A stretch of 64,000 bases of DNA from the NCBI GenBank assembly GCA_021647205.1, contig JAKIVD010000007.1, forward strand, positions 83,531 through 147,530, given 5' to 3'. This document shows, one piece after another, positions 35,254-44,011 of the stretch (positions are counted from its first letter, which is position 1; each line of letters opens with the position of its first letter). The notes below the pieces were generated by a model that saw nothing but the letters and a program-made list of their open reading frames with translations, did no database searches and was not told the origin of the DNA. This DNA comes from Bacteroidales bacterium (GTDB lineage Bacteria; Bacteroidota; Bacteroidia; Bacteroidales; F082). A program made the translations under genes and the position numbers.

Positions 35254-36156
35254 TTAGTCCTTCAGCTTAATAATGGCAAAAACCATAACTGCTGCACTCA
35301 CCAGTTGAACAGGCGACAAAATGCTGTCGTTAACCAGGTAATCGAAAAAGATGGCTGAAATGGGAAAGAGCAGTTCGCTGATGGTGGCCACAATTGCTTT
35401 CACCCTTCTCAAGCCGTAGTAATAAATAAAGATTGCCCCGGAACCTGTAGTTACACCAATGATGATAAAATACAACCAATTGGCTGGAGTGGTTTCCCTG
35501 GCTTCGAGATATTGGCTAAAAACAAGGACATATATGAGCATGAAGAAAGTGGTGAAACCATAGCGAAAGAAGGTGGCTGTGATAAAATTGTGGTTGATTA
35601 AAACTTTTTTGGAGAAGACCGTAGAACTGCCAAAGGAGAAAGCGGCAAGCAGCGCGAACAAGGCCGCATAAACTGCCTGCCCATTCCCGTTAATATGGGG
35701 AAGGCTGAAACCAAAAGTCAGAAAATAACTGGCAAAAACAGCCAGTCCTGCCCAAAGGATAAAGCCTTTCCTGACTTTCTCTTTAAGCAGGATTGCTGCC
35801 AGGATGATAGCAAAGATAGGTTGTAGTTTTTGTAAAAGCACGACGACTGACAATTGTTCAAAATTAACCAGAAACAGCGCCTTCACGATGGCCATTGTGC
35901 CCAGTGCGCCACCAAATATGGCAACCAGCGAAAAGCCGATGTAATCCTGCCTGACAAAAGTTTTCATCTGTTTGTACTGGTTAAAAAGGAAAACATTCAT
36001 CAACAAAAAAGGGATAAAGTGCAGGATAAATACGACATAACCGACTTCGAGGTTGAATAAACGCGGGGTGAGCACCACACCGTCGAAACCCCACATGATG
36101 GCGGAAATACTGATGGCAACGGTTCCTTTTACGACCTGGCTGTTTTGCTTCTTCAT
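35254..36156 (-). CDS. EamA-family (DMT) transporter
   Basis: This 300-residue protein has ten predicted membrane helices in two EamA repeats (VAISISAIMWGFDGVVLTP; AALFALLAAFSFGSSTVFSKK) and the family-typical end of each repeat (VVLLQKLQPIFAIILAAILL; ATISELLFPISAIFFDYLV). It probably exports metabolites or amino acids; the substrate is unknown. I chose the ATG at 36156 because a -7 box at 36174-36181 lies inside the longer open frame that begins at 36243. Confidence 0.87.
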   Translation of the reverse strand: MKKQNSQVVKGTVAISISAIMWGFDGVVLTPRLFNLEVGYVVFILHFIPFLLMNVFLFNQYKQMKTFVRQDYIGFSLVAIFGGALGTMAIVKALFLVNFEQLSVVVLLQKLQPIFAIILAAILLKEKVRKGFILWAGLAVFASYFLTFGFSLPHINGNGQAVYAALFALLAAFSFGSSTVFSKKVLINHNFITATFFRYGFTTFFMLIYVLVFSQYLEARETTPANWLYFIIIGVTTGSGAIFIYYYGLRRVKAIVATISELLFPISAIFFDYLVNDSILSPVQLVSAAVMVFAIIKLKD

Positions 36157-36173
36157 CCTGTAAAACTGAACCG

Positions 36174-36181
36174 CAAAAGTA
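36174..36181 (-). promoter_or_regulatory. Promoter -7 box for the EamA gene
   Basis: The minus strand reads TACTTTTGC, exact to TAnnTTTG, 18-25 bases before the ATG at 36156. No TTG is seen at the usual distance. Confidence 0.45.
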
Positions 36182-36207
36182 AGGAAAAGCATGCCTGGAA
36201 TAAACCC

Positions 36208-36239
36208 TTGCGGAAAATCGCTGAAACAAATTAATTTTG
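36208..36239 (+). promoter_or_regulatory. Promoter of the SDR gene
   Basis: TTG (36208-36210), 21 bases, then TAATTTTG (36232-36239), exact to TAnnTTTG. It is 15 bases before the ATG at 36255 and divergent from the EamA promoter 27 bases away. It rules out a TTG start at 36237, which overlaps the box. Confidence 0.65.
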
Positions 36240-36254
36240 ACAAAAAAAGAAAGC

Positions 36255-37031
36255 ATGGATTTAAAACTCAAAAATTGCCGCTTCATTGTTGGTGGGGCCG
36301 GTAGCGGATTTGGTAAAGCCATTGCCGAAGCACTGTCGCTTGAGGGGTGCTTGGTGCTGGCAGTAAGCCGGACCGAACAGAAATTACTGGAATTGAAAAA
36401 GCGTTTTCCAAGAAATATTCAGCTTCTTACCGGTGATATTGGAAAAGACGAGACCCAGGACCAGATGCTGAACTGGGCTGCCGAAGGTAAGCTGGACGGG
36501 GTAGTCATCAATGCCGGCGGGCCACCGGCCGGCGGGTTCAACGACATTGGTATGGCACAATGGGACCAGGCTTGGCAAACAGTGGTCAGGTGGAAGATCG
36601 TACTGACAGGGCGCTTGCTCCCGGTTTTTCGCGAACAACAATACGGCAGGCTGGTCTTTATCGAAAGTGTTTCGGTGAAACAGCCCGTTCAAAACCTAAT
36701 TCTGAGCAATGCCCTCAGGCCGGCTATTGTTGGCTTTGCCAAAACACTGTCGCGCGAAGTGGCCGGACAGGGCATTACGGTCAATGTGCTGGCACCCGGT
36801 TACCATGCCACTGCCGCGATGGAGCGTTTGTTTAAAAAGAAGAGTGAGTTGCAGCAAATCTCAGTGGAAGCAGCAAAAGCAGCATTTGAAGCGGAACTTT
36901 CCATTAGGCCCATGGGTAAACCTGCCGAAATGGCCGGACTGGCTTTGTGGCTCTTGTCACCTTTATCGCGGTTTGTTACCGGGCAAACCATCACCCACGA
37001 TGGGGGCATGGTAGAAGGGATTTTCGGCTAA
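36255..37031 (+). CDS. SDR-family protein with altered active site
   Basis: This 258-residue Rossmann-fold protein has the cofactor motif VGGAGSGFGKAIAEAL (a variant of TGxxxGxG), the NAGG motif (VVINAGGPP) and the C-terminal GQTITHDGG. The catalytic region reads ESVSVKQPVQNLILSNALRP: counting from the conserved serine, the usual Tyr is Ser and the usual Lys is Arg, so the YxxxK dyad is missing. From memory this belongs to a widespread SDR subgroup with that change. Dehydrogenase activity should not be assumed. Confidence 0.85.
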   Translation: MDLKLKNCRFIVGGAGSGFGKAIAEALSLEGCLVLAVSRTEQKLLELKKRFPRNIQLLTGDIGKDETQDQMLNWAAEGKLDGVVINAGGPPAGGFNDIGMAQWDQAWQTVVRWKIVLTGRLLPVFREQQYGRLVFIESVSVKQPVQNLILSNALRPAIVGFAKTLSREVAGQGITVNVLAPGYHATAAMERLFKKKSELQQISVEAAKAAFEAELSIRPMGKPAEMAGLALWLLSPLSRFVTGQTITHDGGMVEGIFG

Positions 37032-37054
37032 AGCAAAAGGGCCGGTCGGTTATT

Positions 37055-38176
37055 TTACCTGTGGCTCATATTAAAAACAGGTGTGCCTTTCTTTACAAGC
37101 TCTTTAATCTGTCTGAACTCCAGGTAAATGTCGGTGGCGCCCTGGGCGTAGGGCGCAATCTCATAGCTGTTGAACAAAAAACCGATTCCGTTTCCATCCA
37201 CATAAATATTGCGGTTGGGTTGAATCTGATCAACAAAGAACCCCGCTTTCTTTAAGGGGATTTCGTCAGGGATTTTATAGTCCTTTCGCAATTGCCGGGT
37301 TAGCAGTACCGAAAGTGCTGAATCAGCGCCTTCAACAAAAACATCTGAGTAAGAGAGGAGTTGGCCCTGGTCGAGGTGAATAATGTCGAACGAAATATTG
37401 GTCATGCCATGTGCCCCTCCTGTATAGGCGTAGCGCAGGTATTCTAAGCAAAGCATATATGAAGAGTTGTAAATTACCGACATGCTGAGTGTTTTGTCCC
37501 AGTTGAAAGAAGCCCCGCCCTCGTACCAGTTTTTGTTCTGCTTTACATAATTATCAAGGTACTCTTCTTCGAAGCGCACGAGCATGCTGTCCGGTGCCGG
37601 ACCTTCAAACTCATCACCAAAAAAACTGTGTGCAATTATCTTTCTGACCGAATCAATAATCCTGGGCTCAAAATACTTTTGTTCCGGATAAAGCAGAGTC
37701 AGTTCAATTTCCGCTACCGGTGAATCGGCTTCCTGCTTTTTTAACTGCCCTTCCGACCTCAGGTAGTGTACCTCAAAAGCCAGGCTGCCATTGGGGTAAT
37801 ATTCTTCCATGCTGAAAGGTACTTTCTTCTTGTCTGTCGCATTCCAGAATCCCTTAAAAGCCGACTTGTGCATTTGCCCCTCGAAAGCATAATCGCTACG
37901 GCCAAATTCTTTGAGCCTGGCACTGTCATTCTTGTCGACTTCACCATTCAACTCAATGGTTTTTCCAAAGTACATGCTGCCGTCATCTTCAAGATACCGG
38001 TATTGATAATTTCCTTCCAGCTTGTCGAACAAGCGTATAATATTTGCCGTAACATTGATGTTTTCACCAATGCGCCCTTCATACCTTTTATAATGGAGGT
38101 TCTTTTCTGTTTGCTGACCTGACAGGAAAAGTGTTGAAAGTGTCAGTGTGAATATTGCTAAAAGCTTGATAAACAT
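37055..38176 (-). CDS. Secreted DUF3298-domain protein
   Basis: This 373-residue protein has a signal peptide (LLAIFTLTLSTLFLSG). The C-terminal half carries the DUF3298 pattern (YTGGAHGMTNISFD, GIGFLFNSYEIAPYAQG), which is shared with the RsiV-type extracellular domain, preceded by a DUF4163-like region. It probably resides in the periplasm; the family may bind lysozyme-like ligands in other bacteria, but no function can be given here. An exact -7 box TACTTTTGC is at 38216-38223 (minus), about 40 bases upstream. Confidence 0.82.
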   Translation of the reverse strand: MFIKLLAIFTLTLSTLFLSGQQTEKNLHYKRYEGRIGENINVTANIIRLFDKLEGNYQYRYLEDDGSMYFGKTIELNGEVDKNDSARLKEFGRSDYAFEGQMHKSAFKGFWNATDKKKVPFSMEEYYPNGSLAFEVHYLRSEGQLKKQEADSPVAEIELTLLYPEQKYFEPRIIDSVRKIIAHSFFGDEFEGPAPDSMLVRFEEEYLDNYVKQNKNWYEGGASFNWDKTLSMSVIYNSSYMLCLEYLRYAYTGGAHGMTNISFDIIHLDQGQLLSYSDVFVEGADSALSVLLTRQLRKDYKIPDEIPLKKAGFFVDQIQPNRNIYVDGNGIGFLFNSYEIAPYAQGATDIYLEFRQIKELVKKGTPVFNMSHR

Positions 38177-38349
38177 GCTGTTTTAATTTAAAATGGTTGA
38201 AGCTGACCGCTTTGGCAAAAGTAATGAAACGGGGAGGAAAACAGGGGGCTTTCAGGTGAAGAAAAAAGAAATTTATTAACCGCTCGGGTTGTAAAACTTT
38301 AATTTATTTTTACCCGGCTTAAATAAAGAGGTAGGTGCAAATAAATGCC

Positions 38350-38961
38350 ATGGAGCAGGATTTTTATAAAACAGTATCAGGTGCAGCTGTAGGGCTGTAC
38401 AAAGAAAAAGGGAGCAAATTCATTGCGAAGGTTTTTCACGCCGAAACGGAGGAGGAGATAAAAATGCTCATCTCATCGGTAAAAAAAGAATATCACGACG
38501 CGCGCCACCATTGTTTTGCCTATCGGATAAACCCCGAAAAAGAACAATTCAGAAGCAGCGACGACGGCGAACCTTCCGGGACAGCGGGAAAACCCATCTT
38601 AAATCAGCTCCTTTCTTTTGAGCTGTTCAACGTGCTTGTTGTTGTGGTCAGGTATTTTGGCGGGACGAAACTCGGGGTCAGCGGCCTGATCAATGCCTAT
38701 AAGTCTGCCACACGCGATGCGCTCAACCACTCAACTATTGTTACCCGTTTTATTACCAGGGAGTTGAATTTGTCTTTCCCCTACCCACTTATGAACAATG
38801 TCATGCGGATCGTTAAAGAAGAGAAGTTGGAAATAACAGCTCAGCTTTTCGAACTGTCGTGTGTGCTTCGAATAAAAGTAAAAAAAAATGACCTCAAAAG
38901 GGTGGGCTTTCGCCTCGGTAAAATCAGGGGGTTGAGAGTAAAGGAATTGGAAAACAGTTAG
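38350..38961 (+). CDS. YigZ/IMPACT-family protein
   Basis: This 203-residue protein matches the YigZ family (UPF0029/IMPACT): EKGSKFIAKVFHAETEEE, DARHHCFAYR, SDDGEPSGTAGKPIL, VVVVRYFGGTKLGVSGLI, and the C-terminal DUF1949 subdomain. The start at 38350 (MEQDFYK) follows the family better than a GTG at 38335. Its role is uncertain; in eukaryotes IMPACT relates to translation control. Confidence 0.9.
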   Translation: MEQDFYKTVSGAAVGLYKEKGSKFIAKVFHAETEEEIKMLISSVKKEYHDARHHCFAYRINPEKEQFRSSDDGEPSGTAGKPILNQLLSFELFNVLVVVVRYFGGTKLGVSGLINAYKSATRDALNHSTIVTRFITRELNLSFPYPLMNNVMRIVKEEKLEITAQLFELSCVLRIKVKKNDLKRVGFRLGKIRGLRVKELENS

Positions 38962-39170
38962 ATAATATTTATACGGGGCAAACCCCTTAGATACAACAAA
39001 AAAAATCGAATGTCAATATAAAAAAATGTTTTTTTTCAATTATTTTTAAACGATTTTTGTTCACATCGTTTGGGGTTCTCTGCGATAAATCAAAGCCCTT
39101 TGATTTTTAGAAGGTTACACGGGAATAGACATATTAAAACAATACTTATCGAAGAAACATTTATTCAGAA

Positions 39171-40607
39171 ATGGGAAAAAAGCATGTTGAGGTTTGGGAA
39201 AAATGCTTAACAGTTATCAGGGACAATGTCCCTTATCAAAGTTTTAAAACCTGGTTTGAACCAATCGTACCGGTCAGCTTAGATGACAATATTCTTACTT
39301 TGCAGGTGCCAAGCCAGTTTTTCTACGAATGGTTAGAGGAGCATTACATTACCTTACTGAGAAAGACGATCAAAAAAGAATTAGGAAAGACAGGGCGCCT
39401 GGAGTATAGTGTAATTGTTGACAGCGCTTACAATCAGAGCAAACCGTACGCCGTTAATTATCCTGCTGCCAATAATAAGGCCACTAAAAATAAAGCCGTC
39501 TCAATGCCAATTGATTTAAACAGGGGGAAGTCGCGGGATATTCCAAACCCTTTTATTATTCCCGGGCTTAAAAAGATAAAAGTTGATTCGCAACTGGTAG
39601 ATGCCTATTCGTTTGACAACTTTGTAGAAGGTGACTGTAACCGCCTGGCCAGGTCAGCCGGATGGGCAATTTCCGAAAACCCCGGCAATACAGCTTTTAA
39701 CCCGCTGCTTATTTACAGCAATGTGGGGCTGGGGAAAACGCACCTGGCCCATGCCATTGGCCTGCAGGTGAAAAGTAATTTCCCCGATCAGATTGTCCTT
39801 TATGTCAAGGCCAACGAATTTATCAACCAATACATCGACTCGGTCAGAAACAACAACCAGAACGATTTCATTCATTTTTACCAGATGATTGATGTGCTGA
39901 TGATTGACGACATCCAGTTTCTGGCAGGAAAGGAAAAAACACAGGATGTTTTTTTCCATGTTTTCAACCACTTGCACCAAAACAACAAGCAAATTGTTCT
40001 GACCTCGGACAAGCCACCGGTCGAACTCAAAGGGATGGAGCCCCGTTTGCTGTCGCGGTTCAAATGGGGGCTGGCTGCCGACCTTCAGGTTCCTGACCTG
40101 GAGACCCGTATTGCCATCCTGAAAAAGAAATTGCACAAAGACGGTATTGAAATGCCCGGCGAGGTCGTGGAGTACCTGGCATTCAGTATTTCAACAAATA
40201 TTCGTGAAATGGAAGGTGCGCTTATTTCAATCCTTGCACAGTCAACGCTGAACAAAAAGGCCATTACACTTGAGCTGGCCAAACAAATGATTGATAAATT
40301 TGTGAAGAGTACCACTCGTGAAATCTCGATCGACTATATTCAAAAAGTGGTGTGCGATTATTTTAGTATGCCCATCGACCTCATCAACTCCAAAACCCGG
40401 AAACGGGAAATTGTTCAAGCTCGTCAGCTTGCCATGTTTTTTGCCAAGAAACACACAAAAAGCTCATTGGCAACCATTGGGCTTCATTGCGGGAACAAAG
40501 ACCATGCAACCGTTTTGCATGCCTGCAGAACCGTGAACAACCTGTTGGAAACCGACAAGCAGTTCAGGGTTTATGTTGAAGATATCGACAAGAAGTTGAA
40601 ACTGTAA
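39171..40607 (+). CDS. dnaA: Chromosomal replication initiator DnaA
   Basis: DnaA (478 aa) has all four domains: N-terminal domain I (VWEKCLTVIRDNVPYQSFKTW), a linker, an AAA+ core with Walker A (GLGKTHL), Walker B (MIDDIQF) and sensor motifs (NPLLIYSNVG; EMEGALISI), and the C-terminal DNA-binding domain IV with the DnaA signature region (SLATIGLHCGNKDHATVLHA). The 209-base gap upstream (38962-39170) is AT-rich; I saw no TTATCCACA-type boxes there, so an origin is not claimed. Confidence 0.97.
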   Translation: MGKKHVEVWEKCLTVIRDNVPYQSFKTWFEPIVPVSLDDNILTLQVPSQFFYEWLEEHYITLLRKTIKKELGKTGRLEYSVIVDSAYNQSKPYAVNYPAANNKATKNKAVSMPIDLNRGKSRDIPNPFIIPGLKKIKVDSQLVDAYSFDNFVEGDCNRLARSAGWAISENPGNTAFNPLLIYSNVGLGKTHLAHAIGLQVKSNFPDQIVLYVKANEFINQYIDSVRNNNQNDFIHFYQMIDVLMIDDIQFLAGKEKTQDVFFHVFNHLHQNNKQIVLTSDKPPVELKGMEPRLLSRFKWGLAADLQVPDLETRIAILKKKLHKDGIEMPGEVVEYLAFSISTNIREMEGALISILAQSTLNKKAITLELAKQMIDKFVKSTTREISIDYIQKVVCDYFSMPIDLINSKTRKREIVQARQLAMFFAKKHTKSSLATIGLHCGNKDHATVLHACRTVNNLLETDKQFRVYVEDIDKKLKL

Positions 40608-40675
40608 AGCTTCCGGGCATTTATCATTGTGCTTTTCCCTTATTTGGAAAAAACACCCTTTTTTTTCAAACCGCT

Positions 40676-40706
40676 TGTTTTCTATGGAGAAAAGCAGTAC
40701 CTTTAG
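40676..40706 (+). promoter_or_regulatory. Promoter of the phosphatase gene
   Basis: TTG (40676-40678), 19 bases, then TACCTTTAG (box 40698-40705), one mismatch from TAnnTTTG, about 35 bases before the ATG at 40739. Confidence 0.5.
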
Positions 40707-40738
40707 AGACTGAAATAAACCGATTAATCTTTTATAAA

Positions 40739-41197
40739 ATGAATGTATTATTTGTATGCCTGGGCAATGTTTGCAGGTCTCCGATAGCAGAGGGGTTCCT
40801 GAAAAAGAAATTTGAAGAGAACAACATTCAGGGAACAGTTGATTCTGCTGGATTCGAGTCGTTTACCATAAACGAACCCCCCGACTCCCTGGCAGTTGAA
40901 ACGGCAAAGAAATACGGTGTACAGGTGAGTGGGTATTCGCGTTTATTTATCAAAGATGACTTTGATAAGTTCGATAAAATTTATGTGATGGACACGCAAA
41001 ACTACCGCGATGTGAAAGACCTGGCAAGGAATAAATCGGATTTGGAAAAGGTAGATTACCTGTTAAATGTTTTGTATCCCGGCAAGAATAAAACAATACC
41101 CGATCCGTATTTGCGGGGCGAACACGATTGCCTGGAAGTGGTTGGTGTGCTGGACAAAGCCACCTCTAAGATTGCAGGCACTGTTAAAAACACCTAA
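40739..41197 (+). CDS. Low-molecular-weight protein tyrosine phosphatase
   Basis: This 152-residue protein has the P-loop C7-L-G-N-V-C-R13 (CX5R) at the N-terminus and the catalytic aspartate in IPDPY near residue 120. It dephosphorylates phosphotyrosine or small phosphoesters; the target is unknown. The gene starts a run of closely spaced plus-strand genes (gaps of 11 and 2 bases) with a dehydratase and a methyltransferase. Confidence 0.93.
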   Translation: MNVLFVCLGNVCRSPIAEGFLKKKFEENNIQGTVDSAGFESFTINEPPDSLAVETAKKYGVQVSGYSRLFIKDDFDKFDKIYVMDTQNYRDVKDLARNKSDLEKVDYLLNVLYPGKNKTIPDPYLRGEHDCLEVVGVLDKATSKIAGTVKNT

Positions 41198-41208
41198 TCC
41201 GGATTGTT

Positions 41209-42159
41209 GTGTTGTCGCAAACTCCTGACAAGGCCTGTATTCTTCAGGTATCGGAACGGATTCAACCCTTTATTCACCGGACACCCGTACTCACTTCCGA
41301 GACCTTTGACCGGATGCTGGGTGCAGCATTGTTTTTCAAGTGTGAGAACTTCCAGAAAGCCGGTGCTTTTAAGTCCAGGGGGGCAGTAAATGTGGTGATG
41401 TCACTCTCAAGCGGTGAAGCAGCGAAGGGGGTGGCCACGCACTCCTCCGGAAACCATGCACAGGCACTGGCACGGGCTGCCTCCCTCAGGGGCATCCCTT
41501 CATTTATTGTGATGCCTTCCAATTCACCACAGGTAAAGATTGACGCGGTGGAACAATACGGGGGGAAAATTACTTTTTGCAAACCCACTTTACAGGACCG
41601 GGAGGCCAGTCTGAAAAAGGTCCTCGAAAAAACGAAGGCCGTTGAAGTGCATCCCTATAACAATTTCAGCATCATTGCCGGTCAGGCGACGGCGGCCAAA
41701 GAATTGCTGGAGGAAGTGCCCGGGCTGGACTTGATTTTGTGTCCGGTTGGCGGGGGTGGACTGTTGAGCGGGACGGCGCTGGCAGCAGCATTCTTCTCCG
41801 AAAAAACAGAAGTAATTGCCTGCGAACCTGCAGGTGCTGACGATGCCATGCGCTCGTTCAGGGCAGGAAAGATCATCCCTTCTGTCGAACCCGTTACCAT
41901 TGCCGACGGTCTGCTGACTTCGCTGGGGGAGCGGAACTTCCCCATCATCCGGAAATATGTAAAAGATATCGTTACTGTGTCTGAAGCCGACATAGTGGAT
42001 GCCATGCGCTTGATCTTTGAACGGATGAAGGTAATTGTCGAACCCTCTGCCGCAGTTCCCTTTGCTGCCCTGCTGGCGCGAAAAATCGTGGGGGCGAAGA
42101 AAAAAATTGGAATTATCCTCTCAGGAGGAAATGTTGACCTGAAAAAGCTGCCTTTTTAA
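41209..42159 (+). CDS. PLP-dependent threonine/serine dehydratase-like enzyme
   Basis: This 316-residue fold-type II PLP enzyme resembles threonine dehydratase and serine racemase. The PLP lysine is K55 in GAFKSRGA, the substrate loop is SSGNHAQ, and the phosphate-binding loop is PVGGGGLLSG; the C-terminal SGGNVDL is also typical. It lacks the ACT regulatory domain of biosynthetic IlvA. It starts at a GTG (41209). It may degrade threonine/serine or racemise serine; sequence alone does not decide. Confidence 0.87.
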   Translation: MLSQTPDKACILQVSERIQPFIHRTPVLTSETFDRMLGAALFFKCENFQKAGAFKSRGAVNVVMSLSSGEAAKGVATHSSGNHAQALARAASLRGIPSFIVMPSNSPQVKIDAVEQYGGKITFCKPTLQDREASLKKVLEKTKAVEVHPYNNFSIIAGQATAAKELLEEVPGLDLILCPVGGGGLLSGTALAAAFFSEKTEVIACEPAGADDAMRSFRAGKIIPSVEPVTIADGLLTSLGERNFPIIRKYVKDIVTVSEADIVDAMRLIFERMKVIVEPSAAVPFAALLARKIVGAKKKIGIILSGGNVDLKKLPF

Positions 42160-42161
42160 AT

Positions 42162-42899
42162 ATGGAAAAAGTCCGGGGTACAAACAGAAAAACGGGAAAG
42201 CTATTCCTGATTCCCACCACGCTGGGAGAAACGGAAGCATTGAACAAGGTGCTTCCGGGCTACAACCTGCAGGTAATCCACAGTCTCGATGTCTTTATTG
42301 TGGAACAATTGCGGACGGCCCGCCGTTTTCTAAAAAAAGCGAAACACCCCCGGCCGATTGACGAGATGCAGTTCTTTGAGTTGAACAAGTTTACCGACAT
42401 ACAATCGGTTTCTGCCTTTCTGTTGCCGGCACGCGACGGACAATCGGTGGGCCTGCTTTCCGAAGCAGGCACGCCCTGCATTGCCGACCCGGGTGCAGCC
42501 ATCGTAAGCCTGGCTCATAAAAATGGTATTCAGGTTGTCCCGCTGGTTGGGCCAAATTCAATCTTGCTGGCCTTAATGGCGTCGGGGTTCAACGGGCAAC
42601 AGTTTTGCTTTCACGGTTACCTGCCGGTGGAAACTACACAACTGAACCGGAGAATCAGGGAAATAGAAGCCAATTCACGCAAGCTTGATCAAAGCCAGAT
42701 TTTTATCGAAACACCCTATCGCAATAAAAAATTGTTTGATAGTTTATTGAGAAATTGCAAACCACAGACACAGTTGTGTGTGGCGACAGACCTCAGCCTT
42801 GCTTCAGAAAAAATTGCAACAGCAACAGTTGATGCCTGGAAAAAGAAGACGCCTGACTTTCACAAAAAGCCCACGGTTTTCCTGCTGTATTCAGTTTAA
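42162..42899 (+). CDS. Tetrapyrrole-methylase-family methyltransferase (RsmI-related)
   Basis: This 245-residue protein has the SAM-dependent tetrapyrrole methylase fold: LFLIPTTLGETEALN at the N-terminus, GLLSEAGTPCIADPGAAIV, VVPLVGPNSILLALMASGFNGQ, FIETPYRNKKLFDSLL. RsmI methylates C1402 of 16S rRNA; this protein belongs to a related Bacteroidota branch whose exact substrate is uncertain. It begins two bases after the dehydratase stop. Confidence 0.88.
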   Translation: MEKVRGTNRKTGKLFLIPTTLGETEALNKVLPGYNLQVIHSLDVFIVEQLRTARRFLKKAKHPRPIDEMQFFELNKFTDIQSVSAFLLPARDGQSVGLLSEAGTPCIADPGAAIVSLAHKNGIQVVPLVGPNSILLALMASGFNGQQFCFHGYLPVETTQLNRRIREIEANSRKLDQSQIFIETPYRNKKLFDSLLRNCKPQTQLCVATDLSLASEKIATATVDAWKKKTPDFHKKPTVFLLYSV

Positions 42900-42910
42900 A
42901 CAAACAAGCA

Positions 42911-43417
42911 TCAGTGGTGATGGCCACCTGCACCATGTACATGACCGTGCTCCTGTTCCTCCTTCGAAGCATCCCTGACATCAATTATATTTCCTGAGAA
43001 ATAAAGGTTTTCGCCTGCAAGCGGATGGTTGAAGTCCATAATGACTGTTTTGTCTTTAATGGCCAGGATTACCCCTTCCAGTGGATTGCCATTCTGATCC
43101 TGCATGACCAGCATTTTTCCAACAGCCACCATTTCTTCGTCTATTTTTCCTTCGGCCTCAAAGATGCTTTTCTCCAGTTCAATAATGGCTTCATCAGATT
43201 GGTTGCCATAGGCTTCGTCAGAAGGCAGGAAAAAACCGAAATCGTCGCCAGGCTCCAGTCCGTCCAGGTTATTTTCAAAAGCAGGGAGCAAATTCCCGGC
43301 ACCAAACAAATGAACAAAAGGCCTTTTGTTTGTAACTTCCTGTACAAGTTCACCATTTCCGTCGTTTAAGCGAAGCGAATAGGTGAGGGTAACTACTTTA
43401 TCTTTACTTACTTTCAT
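42911..43417 (-). CDS. slyD: SlyD-like FKBP peptidyl-prolyl isomerase with His-rich tail
   Basis: This 168-residue cytoplasmic FKBP protein has the SlyD layout: an FKBP core interrupted by an insert-in-flap chaperone domain (about 70-125; VAVGKMLVMQDQNG) and a conserved MDFNHPLAGENLYF segment. The C-terminus is rich in histidine (HGHVHGAGGHHH), a metal-binding tail. In E. coli SlyD supplies nickel to HypB, so this gene could serve the hydrogenase encoded 30 kb away; that link is inferred. A TATTTTTGC box lies at 43454-43461 (minus). Confidence 0.88.
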   Translation of the reverse strand: MKVSKDKVVTLTYSLRLNDGNGELVQEVTNKRPFVHLFGAGNLLPAFENNLDGLEPGDDFGFFLPSDEAYGNQSDEAIIELEKSIFEAEGKIDEEMVAVGKMLVMQDQNGNPLEGVILAIKDKTVIMDFNHPLAGENLYFSGNIIDVRDASKEEQEHGHVHGAGGHHH

Positions 43418-43574
43418 GGTTTTGTGGGTATTCGTAATCTTTTAAATTGGGCGCAAAAATAACAATTTAAGGCAGGTGGGGGTAAATTTTATCGAGTAGC
43501 CGGGTGAAAGCCGGTCCTGTTGTTGCCCGACTAAACTTCCCGGAATTTCAAAACTTCGGAAAAGTAAGTAAGCC

Positions 43575-43964
43575 TTACTGAGTTATACCCGGAAAAGATT
43601 CCACAAACTGCACTTTGATGTCAGGGAAAGATTCCACAAACTGAACCTTTACATCAGGAAAGGATTCTACAACTTCCCATTCACCGCAATCATTGGCAAA
43701 CGCATCAACGAGTTTTACTTTGATGTCGGGAAAGGACTCAACAAGCTGGATTTTAATATCGGGAAACGATTCAACGAATTGGATTCTTCCATAAAGCGGA
43801 TAACCGTTCCAGGTACAATCTTCTGTGTTGATGGGCCCGTCAGGGACTGCACAGCCGGTTTTTCCGGCTAACGGGGAACAGTCGGTCGGGTAAAAACCTG
43901 CGAGGCTGAAGACGAGCAGGGTAAAGGCAAAAGGGACGGCATATTTTTTTAGTACAGACAGCAT
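43575..43964 (-). CDS. Secreted VESFPD-repeat protein, probable 7_1 septoil-knot domain
   Basis: This 129-residue protein has an N-terminal signal segment (YAVPFAFTLLVFSLAGF), four cysteines before residue 55, and then five copies of an 11-residue unit of the type (K/R)(I/V)(Q/K)(F/L)VESFPD(I/V), with one unit enlarged by the ANDCGEWEV insert. The pattern matches, from memory, the family annotated as the 7(1) septoil-knot domain, a small deeply knotted beta protein. The function is unknown. The 157-base gap to the SlyD gene holds an imperfect palindrome near 43540-43565. Confidence 0.7.
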   Translation of the reverse strand: MLSVLKKYAVPFAFTLLVFSLAGFYPTDCSPLAGKTGCAVPDGPINTEDCTWNGYPLYGRIQFVESFPDIKIQLVESFPDIKVKLVDAFANDCGEWEVVESFPDVKVQFVESFPDIKVQFVESFPGITQ

Positions 43965-44011
43965 CAGGGTGTAAAGCTAATTATTGACCGGAGATTGCTT
44001 CAGGACAAGGC

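Noticed and set aside
38962..39170. Possible replication origin upstream of dnaA
   Set aside because: The region is AT-rich but I see no cluster of DnaA boxes; in Bacteroidota the origin is often not beside dnaA.
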